A stretch of 63,875 bases of DNA from an uncultured Alphaproteobacteria bacterium (lineage in GTDB: Bacteria > Pseudomonadota > Alphaproteobacteria > HIMB59 > GCA-002718135), in contig CACGZD010000007.1 of assembly GCA_902577425.1 (NCBI GenBank), positions 1-63,875 of the forward strand, written 5' to 3'. The notes under the pieces are model-generated. The model ran no database searches, was not told where the DNA came from, and saw only the letters and a program-made list of their open reading frames with translations. The position numbers and the translations under genes were made by a program. Numbering within the stretch: position 1 is the stretch's first letter; each line of letters opens with the position of its first letter. This document shows, piece after piece, positions 34,847-44,740 of the stretch.

Positions 34847-35173
34847 ATGACAAATAATATTGAAATTACTGAAAATGCACAAATTCATATAGCTAATTTA
34901 TTAAAAAATGATGATTCAAAATTTTTTAGAATAACGGTTCAAGGTGGAGGATGTGCAGGGTTTCAATATAAGTTTGAATTTGATAATTCAAAAAAAGAAC
35001 ATGACATAATTATAGAAACTTCAAAAGTTAATGTTTTAATTGACGATATTTCTCTTAATTTAATTAAAGGGTCAAAAATTGATTATGTTAATGAATTAAT
35101 TGGCTCTTCGTTTAAAATTTCAAATCCTCAAGCATCATCTTCATGTGGTTGTGGAACTTCATTTTCTGTTTAA
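34847..35173 (+). CDS. erpA: A-type iron-sulfur carrier protein (IscA/ErpA family)
   Basis: 108 aa. The three ligand cysteines are Cys36 in GGGCAGFQYKFEF and Cys100/Cys102 in SSCGCGTSF. It passes Fe-S clusters to apo-proteins. The symbol follows the dgt-erpA-xthA gene order; IscA is the alternative. xthA starts 4 bp after its stop codon. Confidence 0.93.
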   Translation: MTNNIEITENAQIHIANLLKNDDSKFFRITVQGGGCAGFQYKFEFDNSKKEHDIIIETSKVNVLIDDISLNLIKGSKIDYVNELIGSSFKISNPQASSSCGCGTSFSV

Positions 35174-35176
35174 ATA

Positions 35177-35959
35177 ATGAAATTCACTACATGGAATGTT
35201 AATTCAATAAATGCAAGAATTAATCATTTAATTAAATTTATAAAAACTGATCAATCAGATATATACTTATTACAAGAACTTAAATGCATAGAAGAAAATT
35301 TCCCAATACAAGAAATTGAAGAATTAGGTTACAAATCATATATTAACGGACAAAAAGCATGGAATGGAGTAGCATTTTTAAGCAAAAAGCCCCTTAAAAT
35401 ACTAAACAATAATATACCTACTTTTAAAGAAGATGATAATGCTAGATTTTTAGAAGCAGAAATAATTTTAAAAAAATTAAATAAAAAAATAAGATTAATA
35501 AATATATATTTACCTAATGGTAATCCAATTGAAACAAGTAAGTTTGATTATAAAATAGATTGGATGAAAAAATTTAATAAATATATTTTAGATCTTTATG
35601 ATAAAAATATTCCGATAATAATAGGAGGAGATTTTAATGTCATTCCAAATGATGAGGATGTATATTCTCCTGAAAATTTTAAAAATGACGCATGCGCTCA
35701 TCCAAAAACTAGAGAACAATTTAGAATTTTAATTAACGGTGGCTTTACTGATACTGTGAAATATTTTATCGAAGGAAATACTAACTGGACATTTTGGGGT
35801 TATAGAGGTGGAGGATGGCAAAAAGGTAATGGTCTAAGAATTGATCATTTTCTTACTACACCTGAAATAACTGACATTATAAACAATGTAAAAATTAATA
35901 GAGATCCTCGTAGTTGGGAAAAAGCTTCTGATCATACTCCTGTTATATTAGAAATATAA
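35177..35959 (+). CDS. xthA: Exodeoxyribonuclease III (AP endonuclease)
   Basis: 260 aa. Endonuclease/exonuclease/phosphatase fold with all catalytic motifs: TWNVNSINARI (4-14), LLQELKCIEE (34-43, catalytic Glu), GGDFNVIPND (about 151-160), RIDHFL and SDHTPVI at the end. It incises abasic sites in DNA repair. In an operon with erpA. Confidence 0.95.
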   Translation: MKFTTWNVNSINARINHLIKFIKTDQSDIYLLQELKCIEENFPIQEIEELGYKSYINGQKAWNGVAFLSKKPLKILNNNIPTFKEDDNARFLEAEIILKKLNKKIRLINIYLPNGNPIETSKFDYKIDWMKKFNKYILDLYDKNIPIIIGGDFNVIPNDEDVYSPENFKNDACAHPKTREQFRILINGGFTDTVKYFIEGNTNWTFWGYRGGGWQKGNGLRIDHFLTTPEITDIINNVKINRDPRSWEKASDHTPVILEI

Positions 35960-35975
35960 AAATTAATATAATAAA

Positions 35976-37703
35976 TTAAATATCAGCGTAGGTATGCGTT
36001 TCTTCTTTAGCCCCTGGTTGAGTTACTGCTCCTTCATAAGCGGGTCCAACAGTTTGAGCATATTTCCATATAGTGCCAGAATTATGATTTGTTTTTCTTG
36101 GTTTCCATTCTTTTTTTCTTTTATCAATTTCTGATTGAGATAAATTTACATTTATTTCACCTTTTATTGCATCTATAATAATTTCATCTCCATCTTTTAA
36201 TAGTCCAATCATACCTCCTACAGCAGCTTCAGGTCCAACATGACCTATACAAAAACCTCTCGTTCCTCCAGAAAATCTTCCGTCTGTAATTAACGCTACT
36301 GTTTCCCCTAATCCTTGACCATATATAGCTCCAGTAGTAGAAAGCATTTCTCTCATACCAGGTCCTCCTTTTGGACCTTCATAGCGAATAATTACTGCAT
36401 CTCCAGCTACTATTTCATTTTTAAGAACGGCAGTTAGCGCATCTTCCTCACAATCAAAACATTTTGCTTTACCCTTAAATTGTAAATTTTTTAATCCAGC
36501 AATTTTTGAAATACTTCCATCTTCAGCTAAGTTTCCCCACAAACCAACTACTGAACTATGTTCACTAATAGGATTGTCACAAGTATAAACAACATCTTGA
36601 TTTTTGGGAAATATAACATCTCTATGATTTTCTCCAATAGTCTTACCTGTTACTGTCATACAATCACCATTAATATATCCACCATCAATTAAAGATTTTA
36701 TAACAATTGGAACTCCACCTACTTCGTATAAATCTTTAGCAACATATTTTCCTCCAGGTGACATATCTCCGATATACGGAGTTGATTTATAAATATCGAC
36801 AACATCTTTTAAAGTAAATTTAATACCAGCTTCATTTGCAATCGCTGGCAAATGTAGTCCTGCATTTGTAGAGCCACCTGTGGCAGCAACAACAACAGCT
36901 GCATTGCGAAGAGATTCCAAAGTAACTATATCTCTTGGCCTTATATTTTTTTCAATCAAATGCATGACCGCTTTACCACTTTCAATACCATAATTATCTC
37001 TTTCTTCATATGTAGCAGGAGTCATTGCTGAATTTGTTAATGCCAAACCCAAAGCTTCAGAAATACACGCCATAGTATTTGCTGTAAATTGTCCTCCACA
37101 GGAACCCGCGGTAGGGCAAGCTACTTGTTCAATAGTCTTTAATTCATTGTCATCTATTGCACCTTGAGCATGTTTGCCTACAGCTTCAAAAACATCAATA
37201 ATGGTTAAATCTTTTCCTTTATGATGACCAGGCAATATAGATCCACCATAAATAAATACTGAAGGAATATTAAGTCTCACCATTGCCATCATTAATCCTG
37301 GTAAAGATTTGTCGCATCCTGCTAATCCAACAATACCATCATAACAGTGTCCTCTTACTGATAACTCAACACTATCAGCGATTACTTCTCTACTAACTAG
37401 AGAGGCTTTCATTGCTTCATGTCCCATTGCTATGCCATCAGTCACTGTAATTGTAGTAAATTCTCTAGGAGTTCCATTTTTTTCTTTAACTCCAATCTTA
37501 ACAGCTTGTGCTTGTCTGCCTAAAGTAATATTGCAAGGTGCAGATTCATTCCATGTAGTTGCTACACCAATAAAAGGTTGATATATTTCTTCTTCAGACA
37601 TACCCATAGCATAATACATAGATCTATGGGGAGCACTTTTAGGTCCAACACTTACATGTCTACTAGGTAGATTTTTTTTTATATTTGAACCTTTTTTATC
37701 CAT
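35976..37703 (-). CDS. ilvD: Dihydroxy-acid dehydratase
   Basis: 575 aa. Fe-S cluster cysteines are in CYDGIVGLAGCDKSLPG near 118-134 and ACPTAGSCGGQFTANTM near 195-211; GRFSGGTRGFCIGHVGPEA is the C-terminal signature. It makes 2-oxoisovalerate and its isoleucine counterpart. It lies 4 bp after valS, so valine synthesis and valine charging are co-transcribed. Confidence 0.97.
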   Translation of the reverse strand: MDKKGSNIKKNLPSRHVSVGPKSAPHRSMYYAMGMSEEEIYQPFIGVATTWNESAPCNITLGRQAQAVKIGVKEKNGTPREFTTITVTDGIAMGHEAMKASLVSREVIADSVELSVRGHCYDGIVGLAGCDKSLPGLMMAMVRLNIPSVFIYGGSILPGHHKGKDLTIIDVFEAVGKHAQGAIDDNELKTIEQVACPTAGSCGGQFTANTMACISEALGLALTNSAMTPATYEERDNYGIESGKAVMHLIEKNIRPRDIVTLESLRNAAVVVAATGGSTNAGLHLPAIANEAGIKFTLKDVVDIYKSTPYIGDMSPGGKYVAKDLYEVGGVPIVIKSLIDGGYINGDCMTVTGKTIGENHRDVIFPKNQDVVYTCDNPISEHSSVVGLWGNLAEDGSISKIAGLKNLQFKGKAKCFDCEEDALTAVLKNEIVAGDAVIIRYEGPKGGPGMREMLSTTGAIYGQGLGETVALITDGRFSGGTRGFCIGHVGPEAAVGGMIGLLKDGDEIIIDAIKGEINVNLSQSEIDKRKKEWKPRKTNHNSGTIWKYAQTVGPAYEGAVTQPGAKEETHTYADI

Positions 37704-37707
37704 AAAT

Positions 37708-40341
37708 TTATTTAATAGTATTGATTATTTGATCAATTTTTTCAATAGAATTTTTAATTTCTTCTTCTTGTTTTTTAAATTTTTCTATTACATTCTTAGG
37801 AGCTTTTTCAATAAAATTATCATTATTAAGTTTTTTTTGTATTTTGGTTAACTCAGAATGTTCATTATCTTTCTTTTTAGATAGTTTATTAATTTCAGAT
37901 TTAGTATCAATAATTCCCTTTAGAGGAATAATAATTGTAGATTTAGATATAACTATATTTGCAGATCCCTCACTTTTAACAGAATTATCATTTAAAAATA
38001 ATTTATTTAATTTTAGTAATTTATTAATTTCATTTTCTGAATTCTGCAAAAATAAACAAAAATTTTTATCTTCATTGTTTATGTTAACATCAATTTTATC
38101 CTTATAAGGAATATTAAGTTCAGATCTAATATTGCGAATTGAAGATATTATTAATATTAAATTTTTAAAATTTTCTTGATCAGAAAGAAAATCTTTTTGA
38201 ATCTCTAACTTATTAGATATTTCATTCATAATATAATTATCTTTATCAAATAAAAGAAACCATAAACTTTCTGTAATAAAAGGAATAATTGGATGAGAAA
38301 TAATTAAAATTTCTTTAAATACAAACATTAATACATTTTTTGCCTCATTAGATTCATCTGTATCTTTTAATATTAAGGATTTAGAAAATTCTATAAACCA
38401 ATCGCAATAAGAGTGCCAAACAAAGTGGTATAATTCATTAGAAACTTCATGAAATAAATATTTTAAAGTATTTTTTTCAATATTTGATTTTGTTTTAATC
38501 AATTCATTAATAATCCATTTATTGACTGGAGCTTTTATTTTTTTATAATCAAAATCTTTGTCTAAAGAACATTTATTAAGTTGTAAAAAATTTGAGGCAT
38601 TCCAAATTTTGTTAATAAATGATTTATAGCCTTTAACTCTAGATTCAGATAATTTTACATCTCTTCCAGGATTTATTAAAGAGGTAAGAGTAAATCTTAG
38701 AGTATCTGCTCCATATTTATCTAGTAATTCCAATGGGTCAATAATGTTACCCTTAGATTTGGACATTTTTTGTCCTTTTTCATCTCTAATTAAAGGATGA
38801 ATATAAACATCTTGGAATGGAGTTTCTTTCATAAAATAAGATCCCATCATCATCATTCTAGCTACCCAAAAGAAAATTATATCGAAACCAGTGACTAAAA
38901 CATTGCCAGGATAAAATCTTTCTAATTCATATGTTTTATTTGGCCATTCTAAAGTTGAAAATGTCCATAAAGCTGAAGAGAACCAAGTATCCAAAACATC
39001 TTCATCTTGTTTAAGAGTTTGGTTTTTGCCATAATGTTTAATAGCTTGTTTATTGGCTTCTTCTAATGTTTCTGCTACAAAAAATTTTTTATCAGGACCA
39101 TACCAAGCTGGTATTTGATGACCCCACCACAATTGTCTAGAAATACACCAAGGTTGTATATTTTCCATCCAATTAAAAAAAGTTTTTTCCCACATTTTAG
39201 GAATAAATTTAGTATTGTTTAATTTAACAGATTTAATTGGATCAATAGATAGTTTTTTTGCGTCACAAAACCATTGGTCTGTAAGCCAAGGTTCTATAAC
39301 AACACCTGATCGATCGCCGTAAGGTACTACCATATTTTGTTTTTCTTCTTTAACTAACAAATTTTGATTTTTAAGATCTTCTAGTATTTTTTTTCTTGCT
39401 TCATATCTATCTAGTCCTTTAAATTCATTAGGAACTGAGTCATTTAATTTAGCATACTGATCAAATATGTTTAATATTTCAAGATTATGTTTTTTTCCAA
39501 CTTCAAAGTCATTAAAATCATGAGCCGGGGTAATTTTTACTGCACCTGAACCTTTTGAAGGATCAGCGTATTCATCCGCAATTATTTGTATTTTTTTATT
39601 TGTAAAAGGTAATAAACAATATTTACCTATTAAATTTTGGTATCTAGTATCATCAGGATGGACAGCAACAGCAGTATCTCCTAGCATAGTTTCTGGTCTA
39701 GTTGTTGCAACAATAATGAAATTATTATCATCAATAGGATATTTAATATGCCACAAGAATCCTTCTTGTTCTCTTTGTTCTACCTCTAAATCAGATATAG
39801 CAGTTAATAATTTTGGATCCCAATTAACAAGTCTTTTATCTTTATATATTATTCCATCATTGAAAAGATCAATAAAAACTTTTTTAACAGCCTTAGATGG
39901 GCCTTTATCCATAGTAAATTTTTCACGAGACCAGTCTGCTGATGAACCAAGTCTTTTTAATTGGTTGCTAATTTTGCCACCAGATTCTTCTTTCCATTTC
40001 CACACTTCTTGTATAAATTTTTCTCTACCAAGTGAGTGTCTGCTAATATTTTTTTCTTGTAACTGTCTTTCTACAACCATCTGAGTTGCTATTCCTGCAT
40101 GATCAGTTCCTGCTTGCCATAAAACTTCTTTTCCTTGCATTCTATTAAAACGTATTAAAATATCTTGTATGGTAAATGTTAAAGCATGACCCATGTGGAG
40201 ACTACCTGTAACATTTGGAGGAGGCATAATAATGCAATAAGGCTCAGAATTTTTCTTAGGTTTAAAAGAACCAGAATTTTCCCATTTATTATAAATTAAT
40301 TTTTCTTCTTTGGAAAAATTAAAATATTTATCAAAAGGCAT
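37708..40341 (-). CDS. valS: Valyl-tRNA synthetase
   Basis: 877 aa class I synthetase. HIGH motif in PPPNVTGSLHMGHALTF near 40-56, KMSKS in GQKMSKSKGNIIDP near 528-541, and a C-terminal coiled coil (about 805-875) typical of ValS. It charges tRNA-Val with CP1 editing. It follows the popZ-like gene by 2 bp and precedes ilvD by 4 bp. Confidence 0.97.
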   Translation of the reverse strand: MPFDKYFNFSKEEKLIYNKWENSGSFKPKKNSEPYCIIMPPPNVTGSLHMGHALTFTIQDILIRFNRMQGKEVLWQAGTDHAGIATQMVVERQLQEKNISRHSLGREKFIQEVWKWKEESGGKISNQLKRLGSSADWSREKFTMDKGPSKAVKKVFIDLFNDGIIYKDKRLVNWDPKLLTAISDLEVEQREQEGFLWHIKYPIDDNNFIIVATTRPETMLGDTAVAVHPDDTRYQNLIGKYCLLPFTNKKIQIIADEYADPSKGSGAVKITPAHDFNDFEVGKKHNLEILNIFDQYAKLNDSVPNEFKGLDRYEARKKILEDLKNQNLLVKEEKQNMVVPYGDRSGVVIEPWLTDQWFCDAKKLSIDPIKSVKLNNTKFIPKMWEKTFFNWMENIQPWCISRQLWWGHQIPAWYGPDKKFFVAETLEEANKQAIKHYGKNQTLKQDEDVLDTWFSSALWTFSTLEWPNKTYELERFYPGNVLVTGFDIIFFWVARMMMMGSYFMKETPFQDVYIHPLIRDEKGQKMSKSKGNIIDPLELLDKYGADTLRFTLTSLINPGRDVKLSESRVKGYKSFINKIWNASNFLQLNKCSLDKDFDYKKIKAPVNKWIINELIKTKSNIEKNTLKYLFHEVSNELYHFVWHSYCDWFIEFSKSLILKDTDESNEAKNVLMFVFKEILIISHPIIPFITESLWFLLFDKDNYIMNEISNKLEIQKDFLSDQENFKNLILIISSIRNIRSELNIPYKDKIDVNINNEDKNFCLFLQNSENEINKLLKLNKLFLNDNSVKSEGSANIVISKSTIIIPLKGIIDTKSEINKLSKKKDNEHSELTKIQKKLNNDNFIEKAPKNVIEKFKKQEEEIKNSIEKIDQIINTIK

Positions 40342-40343
40342 TT

Positions 40344-40628
40344 TTATTTCTTATTAAAGTATTTATCTAAATATGATGGGGCTTTTTTATCTAACCATTT
40401 AGTTAAATATTTTTCAAATACTTGGTCTAACTTTTTGTTTAAAATCATAGTAGTTTCAGATTTACTTAATTTAGTATCTTCTATTAAATCAATAGTACCG
40501 TCATCTTTAACTTTCTTATTTAGAATTAAAATATTATCATTTATTTCTTGAATATTAGGACTATCTTCATCTTCTAGTGCTTTACGAATTACATCTAATG
40601 TTTGTTTTATAGATTCTTGTTCTGACAT
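40344..40628 (-). CDS. Very small PopZ-like (DUF2497) polar organising protein
   Basis: 94 aa. The N-terminus SIKQTLDVIRKALEDEDSP resembles the PopZ N-terminal helix (SMEEILASIRRIIADD). The C-terminus LDQVFEKYLTKWLDKKAPSYLDKYF resembles the DUF2497 oligomerisation helices (LRPMLKxWLDxNLPxxVE). The long proline/acid-rich linker of Caulobacter PopZ (177 aa) is nearly absent. The position directly before valS and after tolC matches the alphaproteobacterial popZ locus. PopZ organises the cell pole and anchors the chromosome origin. Confidence 0.72.
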   Translation of the reverse strand: MSEQESIKQTLDVIRKALEDEDSPNIQEINDNILILNKKVKDDGTIDLIEDTKLSKSETTMILNKKLDQVFEKYLTKWLDKKAPSYLDKYFNKK

Positions 40629-40679
40629 TATTGAATAACTTATATCTTATGAAATATTTTATTTATATGATTAATTAAA

Positions 40680-41957
40680 TTAGGGCAAATATTCTTCAAA
40701 AATATTAACAAGACTACCCTCTAATGCTTTAAGCTTAAAATAATTTAATAAATAGTCTTTTTTAGAATTTAAATAATTGACATTTGCATTTAATAACTTC
40801 TCTTCTTCTTCTACCAAATCTGTAATAGATTTGGTTCCTATTGCATATTCCTCTTTAAGACTTGTCAAAGAAGTTTTAATAGATTCTATAATAGATAAAT
40901 TTGCATTCATTTGAGATTCATTAATTTGAAAGTCTTTATATGTATTAGAAATTAAAATTGATAAATCATCTTTTTGATCCTGTAATTGTATTTCTGCTTG
41001 CAATTTTTGAGATTGATATTTCCTAATATCAGAGTCATCTTGACCTTTATTATACAATGGGACAGTTATAGTTAAACCTATTGAACCACTAGTAGTATTG
41101 GTACCTCTTTCTAATCTACTCCCATCAGAGTATAAAGCTGTTCCAGAAATATCAATATTTGCTTTTTTTGATTTTTTTTCTTTTAAAATAAGAATTTCTT
41201 TATTTAAAATTTCATTCTCTAATAAAAGTAAATTTAAGTTATTATTAAATGCATTTTTTGTTAAATCTTCTAGATCTATATCATAATTAATTTCAATATA
41301 ATCATCTAGATTAATTGCATTTAAACCTACAATTCTATTAAAAGTTTTTTTACTTATTAAAAGATTTTGTTCAGCGGCAAATAAATTAGTTTTAGCTATA
41401 GCAAATGAAGCTTCAGATTCTTGAAGTTCATATAAAGTAGCTGAGCCTAAATCAAATTTTGTTTGAATTTCTTCAATAGCTTTTAATACTGCATCATAGT
41501 TTTTTTTTGTGGCTTCTAATGATTTTTCATAATTTATAACAGTTAAATATCCTTCTATTGCATCTAAAATTAAATTTTCAATTATTGATTCAAAATTAAC
41601 TAATTCATTATTATATAAAATTTTAGACCTCTCAATTTCTAATTTATTTATTCCAGCATCGTATATATTTTTAGAAATAACTAATTTATATGAATCAGTA
41701 AAAGTTTCAGGAGTGGTTGATGAAGTAGCAGTATCAGTATCTGCAGATTCATAAGTGCCCGTAATTGTACCAGTAATTGAAGGTAAATTTTCTCTAGATG
41801 AGTAAATTACTAACTCTTTAGATTCCTCCAATTTTTCTAATGCAAGTTTAACCTTAGCATTATTTTCTATAGTGCTTTTTATGGCTTCATCTATATTTAG
41901 TGAATAGCTATAACTACTATTAAGAAAAAAGATCAAAAAAATAATAAAAATTTTCAA
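40680..41957 (-). CDS. tolC: TolC family outer membrane efflux protein
   Basis: 425 aa with a signal peptide (IFIIFLIFFLNSSYSYS, residues 3-19) and two OEP repeats. LNIDEAIKSTIENNAKVKLA at 20-39 and YEVGTKSITDLVEAE-like sequence YAIGTKSITDLVEEEEKLL (about 371-389) are classic TolC features. It forms the outer membrane tunnel of type I secretion and drug efflux. Its ATG overlaps the stop of the upstream methyltransferase gene by 4 bp. The inner membrane partners are not in this window. Confidence 0.92.
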   Translation of the reverse strand: MKIFIIFLIFFLNSSYSYSLNIDEAIKSTIENNAKVKLALEKLEESKELVIYSSRENLPSITGTITGTYESADTDTATSSTTPETFTDSYKLVISKNIYDAGINKLEIERSKILYNNELVNFESIIENLILDAIEGYLTVINYEKSLEATKKNYDAVLKAIEEIQTKFDLGSATLYELQESEASFAIAKTNLFAAEQNLLISKKTFNRIVGLNAINLDDYIEINYDIDLEDLTKNAFNNNLNLLLLENEILNKEILILKEKKSKKANIDISGTALYSDGSRLERGTNTTSGSIGLTITVPLYNKGQDDSDIRKYQSQKLQAEIQLQDQKDDLSILISNTYKDFQINESQMNANLSIIESIKTSLTSLKEEYAIGTKSITDLVEEEEKLLNANVNYLNSKKDYLLNYFKLKALEGSLVNIFEEYLP

Positions 41958-42613
41958 AATTCAAAACCTTTCTGTTGTTTAAATAATTCATATTCTGAAA
42001 AAACATCGAATAAATAATCTTCACTAAAACTATCTTTATTTTTAGTTATAGATACAGCTTTACAAAGATTAACATTTATTTTTCTTATGATTATAAGTTT
42101 TCCTAAATTTTCATTTAGTTGATTTAAAATTGAATCATCAACCACACTAATTGGAGTATCTATAATAATTCTATCATATGGTGCTCCTTCCAAATATCCT
42201 TTGATAAAATCTTTGTTAATTATTTCAATATTTTGAATTTCTAATTCATTAATTTTTTCTTTAAAAAGGTCGCATAGTTCATTATCAGATTCGATAGCAG
42301 TTACTTCTGAACATAGATTTGATAACAATACTGTAAAATAGCCAGTTAATGCTCCTAAATGTAAAACTTTATGATTCTTTTTAATTTCAGCACTTTTGAT
42401 TAATTGTGCCAAATGTAAGTTTTTTAAATAACCTCTATTAGACAACATTTTAATATCTACATCGGAATATGAAATTTTAGTTATTGATGAGGGTAAAAAT
42501 TTTTCTTTTGGAACCGTTTTAAAGAGATTAAGTATATTTAAATCGTTTATTTTATTTGGTCTTAATTGGTTTTCAACCATTAATTCTCTAGCTTTTTGAT
42601 AATTAAAATTCAT
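41954..42613 (-). CDS. PIMT-like methyltransferase linked to tolC
   Basis: 219 aa of the protein-L-isoaspartate methyltransferase family, but a distinct paralogue from the pcm after serS. It starts YQKARELMVENQLRPNKIND, the typical opening of the tolC-linked group, and SAM motif I is VLHLGALTGYFTVLLSNL near 84-101 (GALTGY instead of GTGSGY). Repair activity is uncertain because the substrate motif TISQP is missing. The pair PIMT-tolC is conserved in alphaproteobacteria. Confidence 0.85.
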   Translation of the reverse strand: MNFNYQKARELMVENQLRPNKINDLNILNLFKTVPKEKFLPSSITKISYSDVDIKMLSNRGYLKNLHLAQLIKSAEIKKNHKVLHLGALTGYFTVLLSNLCSEVTAIESDNELCDLFKEKINELEIQNIEIINKDFIKGYLEGAPYDRIIIDTPISVVDDSILNQLNENLGKLIIIRKINVNLCKAVSITKNKDSFSEDYLFDVFSEYELFKQQKGFEF

Positions 42614-42713
42614 TTGTTTTTTGGAAAATTAAAGTTATTCTTATAATATTATTTATTTCATATTTAAACACCAAAACTCTTAATTTGTTTTTTATATGGT
42701 TTTAGGTGTTTCA

Positions 42714-42742
42714 TTGACTTAATGTAATTTAATCATTATTTG
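42714..42742 (+). promoter_or_regulatory. Probable promoter of the tRNA-Cys gene
   Basis: TTGACT (-35) and TATTTG (-10, imperfect) are separated by 17 bp, with the tRNA 5' end 12 bp further on. A hairpin AAACACC/GGTGTTT lies just upstream (about 42666-42711). Confidence 0.4.
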
Positions 42743-42754
42743 TCCATCAAATTA

Positions 42755-42828
42755 GGCTCGGTGGCAGAGTGGTTATGTAGGGGCCTGCAAAGCCTTGCAC
42801 AGCGGTTCGATTCCGCTCCGAGCCTCCA
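42755..42828 (+). tRNA. tRNA-Cys (GCA)
   Basis: Acceptor GGCTCGG/CCGAGCC, D arm with GCAG and AGTGGTTATG, anticodon loop CTGCAAA giving GCA, T arm GCGGTTCGATTCCGC, discriminator T. CCA is encoded. Confidence 0.97.
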
Positions 42829-42876
42829 TATTTATCTTGTTTTTTGTTATTTTTTTTATTATCAGAACAATTGTGT

Positions 42877-42951
42877 TCCTCGGTAGCTCAGTGGTAGAGC
42901 AATCGGCTGTTAACCGATCGGTCGCTGGTTCGAGCCCGGCCCGGGGAGCCA
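42877..42951 (+). tRNA. tRNA-Asn (GTT)
   Basis: Acceptor TCCTCGG pairs with CCGGGGA, D arm TAGCTCAGTGGTAGAGC, anticodon stem TCGG/CCGA with loop CTGTTAA giving GTT, T arm GCTGGTTCGAGCCCGGC, discriminator G. CCA is encoded. It lies 48 bp after tRNA-Cys and 7 bp from the convergent umuC stop. Confidence 0.97.
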
Positions 42952-42958
42952 ATTATTT

Positions 42959-44263
42959 TTAAGATTTTACTTCAACTAATTCATTAAATCTTGTTGTGTA
43001 ACAAGGAGATACATTCTCTCTTTTCATTTTCCATATTTTTTCAATACCTTCTGAAGCAATTTTTAATGTTGCACTACCGTATCTATTATTTATTTTATCC
43101 ATAACCTCCATCATACTATCCGATATTTCTCTATCATAATCCAAAAGACCTTTTGTTAAATTATGTCTAGTAAGACCATAAAGTATTACTCCTGCTTTTT
43201 TATAACGATAACCTGGTCGATATATTTTTCTAACTCCTTCAAGAGCTCTTTTAACTATATTAATACTATTATTAGTTGGAAATGGTAGTTGCAGTTTGAT
43301 TGAATTTGAATACTGTTTTTCTCTTCTATTAAAGTGATTGGTTAAAACAAAAACACTCATTGATTCAGCTACCAAGCCCTCCTCTCTTATTTTTTCAGAT
43401 ACTCTTGATCCATATGTTGAAACTGACTCTTCTAAATCAAATAATTTTTCTATTGGCTTATTAAAAGATCTGGAAACACAGCTACTTTTCTTATCACTTG
43501 GGCTCAAATCAAGATCTAAACATGATACACCATTTAACTCTAAATAAGTTTTTTCTCCAACTACTCCCATATTTTTTCTAACCCAACCTCTATCCATTTG
43601 AGAAAAACAATATGCATCATCAATATTATTCTTTCTAAGAAATAATGATAATCGTCTTCCTATACCCCACACATCTTCTATTGGGGTTGATTTGAGACCA
43701 TTCTTTATTTCAATTAAATTTTTTAATATACATACACCTTTATAGTATGCATGTTTTTTTGCTAAATTGTTTGCTATTTTTGAAAGTGTTTTAGTTGAGC
43801 CTACTCCTATACTAACAGGAATACCTACCCATTTTTTTATTGTTTTTCTTATATGTTGACAATAAGTATTTAGTTCATCATTTTCAAAACCATTTAAAGA
43901 TAAAAAAGCTTCATCAATTGAATATATTTCAATATCTGATGAGAAACTTGATAATGTTTCCATAACTCTTTGTGAAATATCACCATATAATGAATAATTT
44001 GATGAAAAAACTTTAACATTATTTTTTTCAATAATTTTTTTTGCTTTAAAATATGGCTCACCCATTTTTATTCCTAATTTTTTTGCCTCTTTTGACCTAG
44101 CAATAATACAACCATCATTATTTGAAAGTACAACAATAGCTCGATCTATAAGTTTTGGATTAAATATTCTTTCACAAGAAGCATAAAAATTATTGCAATC
44201 TATTAGTGCTATTGATTTATTAAGAGAGAGATGATTTTTATTTAGTTGTTTTGTGTATAACAT
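42959..44263 (-). CDS. umuC: DNA polymerase V catalytic subunit UmuC
   Basis: 434 aa Y-family polymerase. Catalytic acids: Asp22 in ALIDCNNFYASCERIF and Asp117-Glu118 in IYSIDEAFLSL; VLSNNDGCIIARSKEAKKLG is the UmuC finger sequence. It makes error-prone lesion bypass with UmuD'2. The N-terminus is about 17 residues longer than E. coli UmuC, as the start lies inside umuD (26-bp overlap); no later ATG is available before the conserved core. SOS-regulated with umuD. Confidence 0.95.
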   Translation of the reverse strand: MLYTKQLNKNHLSLNKSIALIDCNNFYASCERIFNPKLIDRAIVVLSNNDGCIIARSKEAKKLGIKMGEPYFKAKKIIEKNNVKVFSSNYSLYGDISQRVMETLSSFSSDIEIYSIDEAFLSLNGFENDELNTYCQHIRKTIKKWVGIPVSIGVGSTKTLSKIANNLAKKHAYYKGVCILKNLIEIKNGLKSTPIEDVWGIGRRLSLFLRKNNIDDAYCFSQMDRGWVRKNMGVVGEKTYLELNGVSCLDLDLSPSDKKSSCVSRSFNKPIEKLFDLEESVSTYGSRVSEKIREEGLVAESMSVFVLTNHFNRREKQYSNSIKLQLPFPTNNSINIVKRALEGVRKIYRPGYRYKKAGVILYGLTRHNLTKGLLDYDREISDSMMEVMDKINNRYGSATLKIASEGIEKIWKMKRENVSPCYTTRFNELVEVKS

Positions 44264-44678
44264 ATGTTACTACTCCCCATATAAAACATTCCATTTCTTC
44301 CTTAACCTGAATACTCGGATATTCACTATTGGCTGAAATTAGAAATAAAGATTGGTCTTTTTTCTTTAATTTTTTAACTGTCAAATCACCAAAAATAGAA
44401 GCAATAACAATATTATCATTACGTGGATTAATACTTCTATCTACTATGAGTAAATCACCTGATGATATGCCAGCATCAACCATCGAAGGTCCGCTAGCCT
44501 TAACAATATATGTTGCTGTAGGACGTTTTACTAAATATTCATTAAGATCAAGCTTAGTTTCCATATAATCGGTGGCGGGAGAAGGAAATCCAGCTGATAC
44601 TGAGTCGAGAAAAAATGGCGCTATTCTCTTTTTTCCTAATTCAGTTTTAAATATTAAAATCTCTTCTTTTTTATACAT
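44238..44678 (-). CDS. umuD: SOS mutagenesis protein UmuD
   Basis: 146 aa S24 peptidase. The self-cleavage site is Ala29-Gly30 in VSAGFPSPATDY; catalytic Ser65 in ASGPSMVDAG and Lys102 in DLTVKKLK match E. coli UmuD (24-25, 60, 97) with a constant offset of five. RecA-stimulated cleavage yields UmuD'. A LexA box lies 63 bp upstream. It overlaps umuC. Confidence 0.95.
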   Translation of the reverse strand: MYKKEEILIFKTELGKKRIAPFFLDSVSAGFPSPATDYMETKLDLNEYLVKRPTATYIVKASGPSMVDAGISSGDLLIVDRSINPRNDNIVIASIFGDLTVKKLKKKDQSLFLISANSEYPSIQVKEEMECFIWGVVTYVIHKTTK

Positions 44679-44740
44679 AATATTAAAAAAATATTTTAAA
44701 ATATTGATAAATAAAAATTATATTAAATTTTTTCATATTT

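Noticed and set aside
39716-40084. 122-codon plus-strand ORF inside valS
   Set aside because: Antisense shadow of valS; no conserved motif.
42755-42951. Possible phage or island attachment site at the tRNA pair
   Set aside because: No integrase, transposase or repeated tRNA 3' end was seen on either side.
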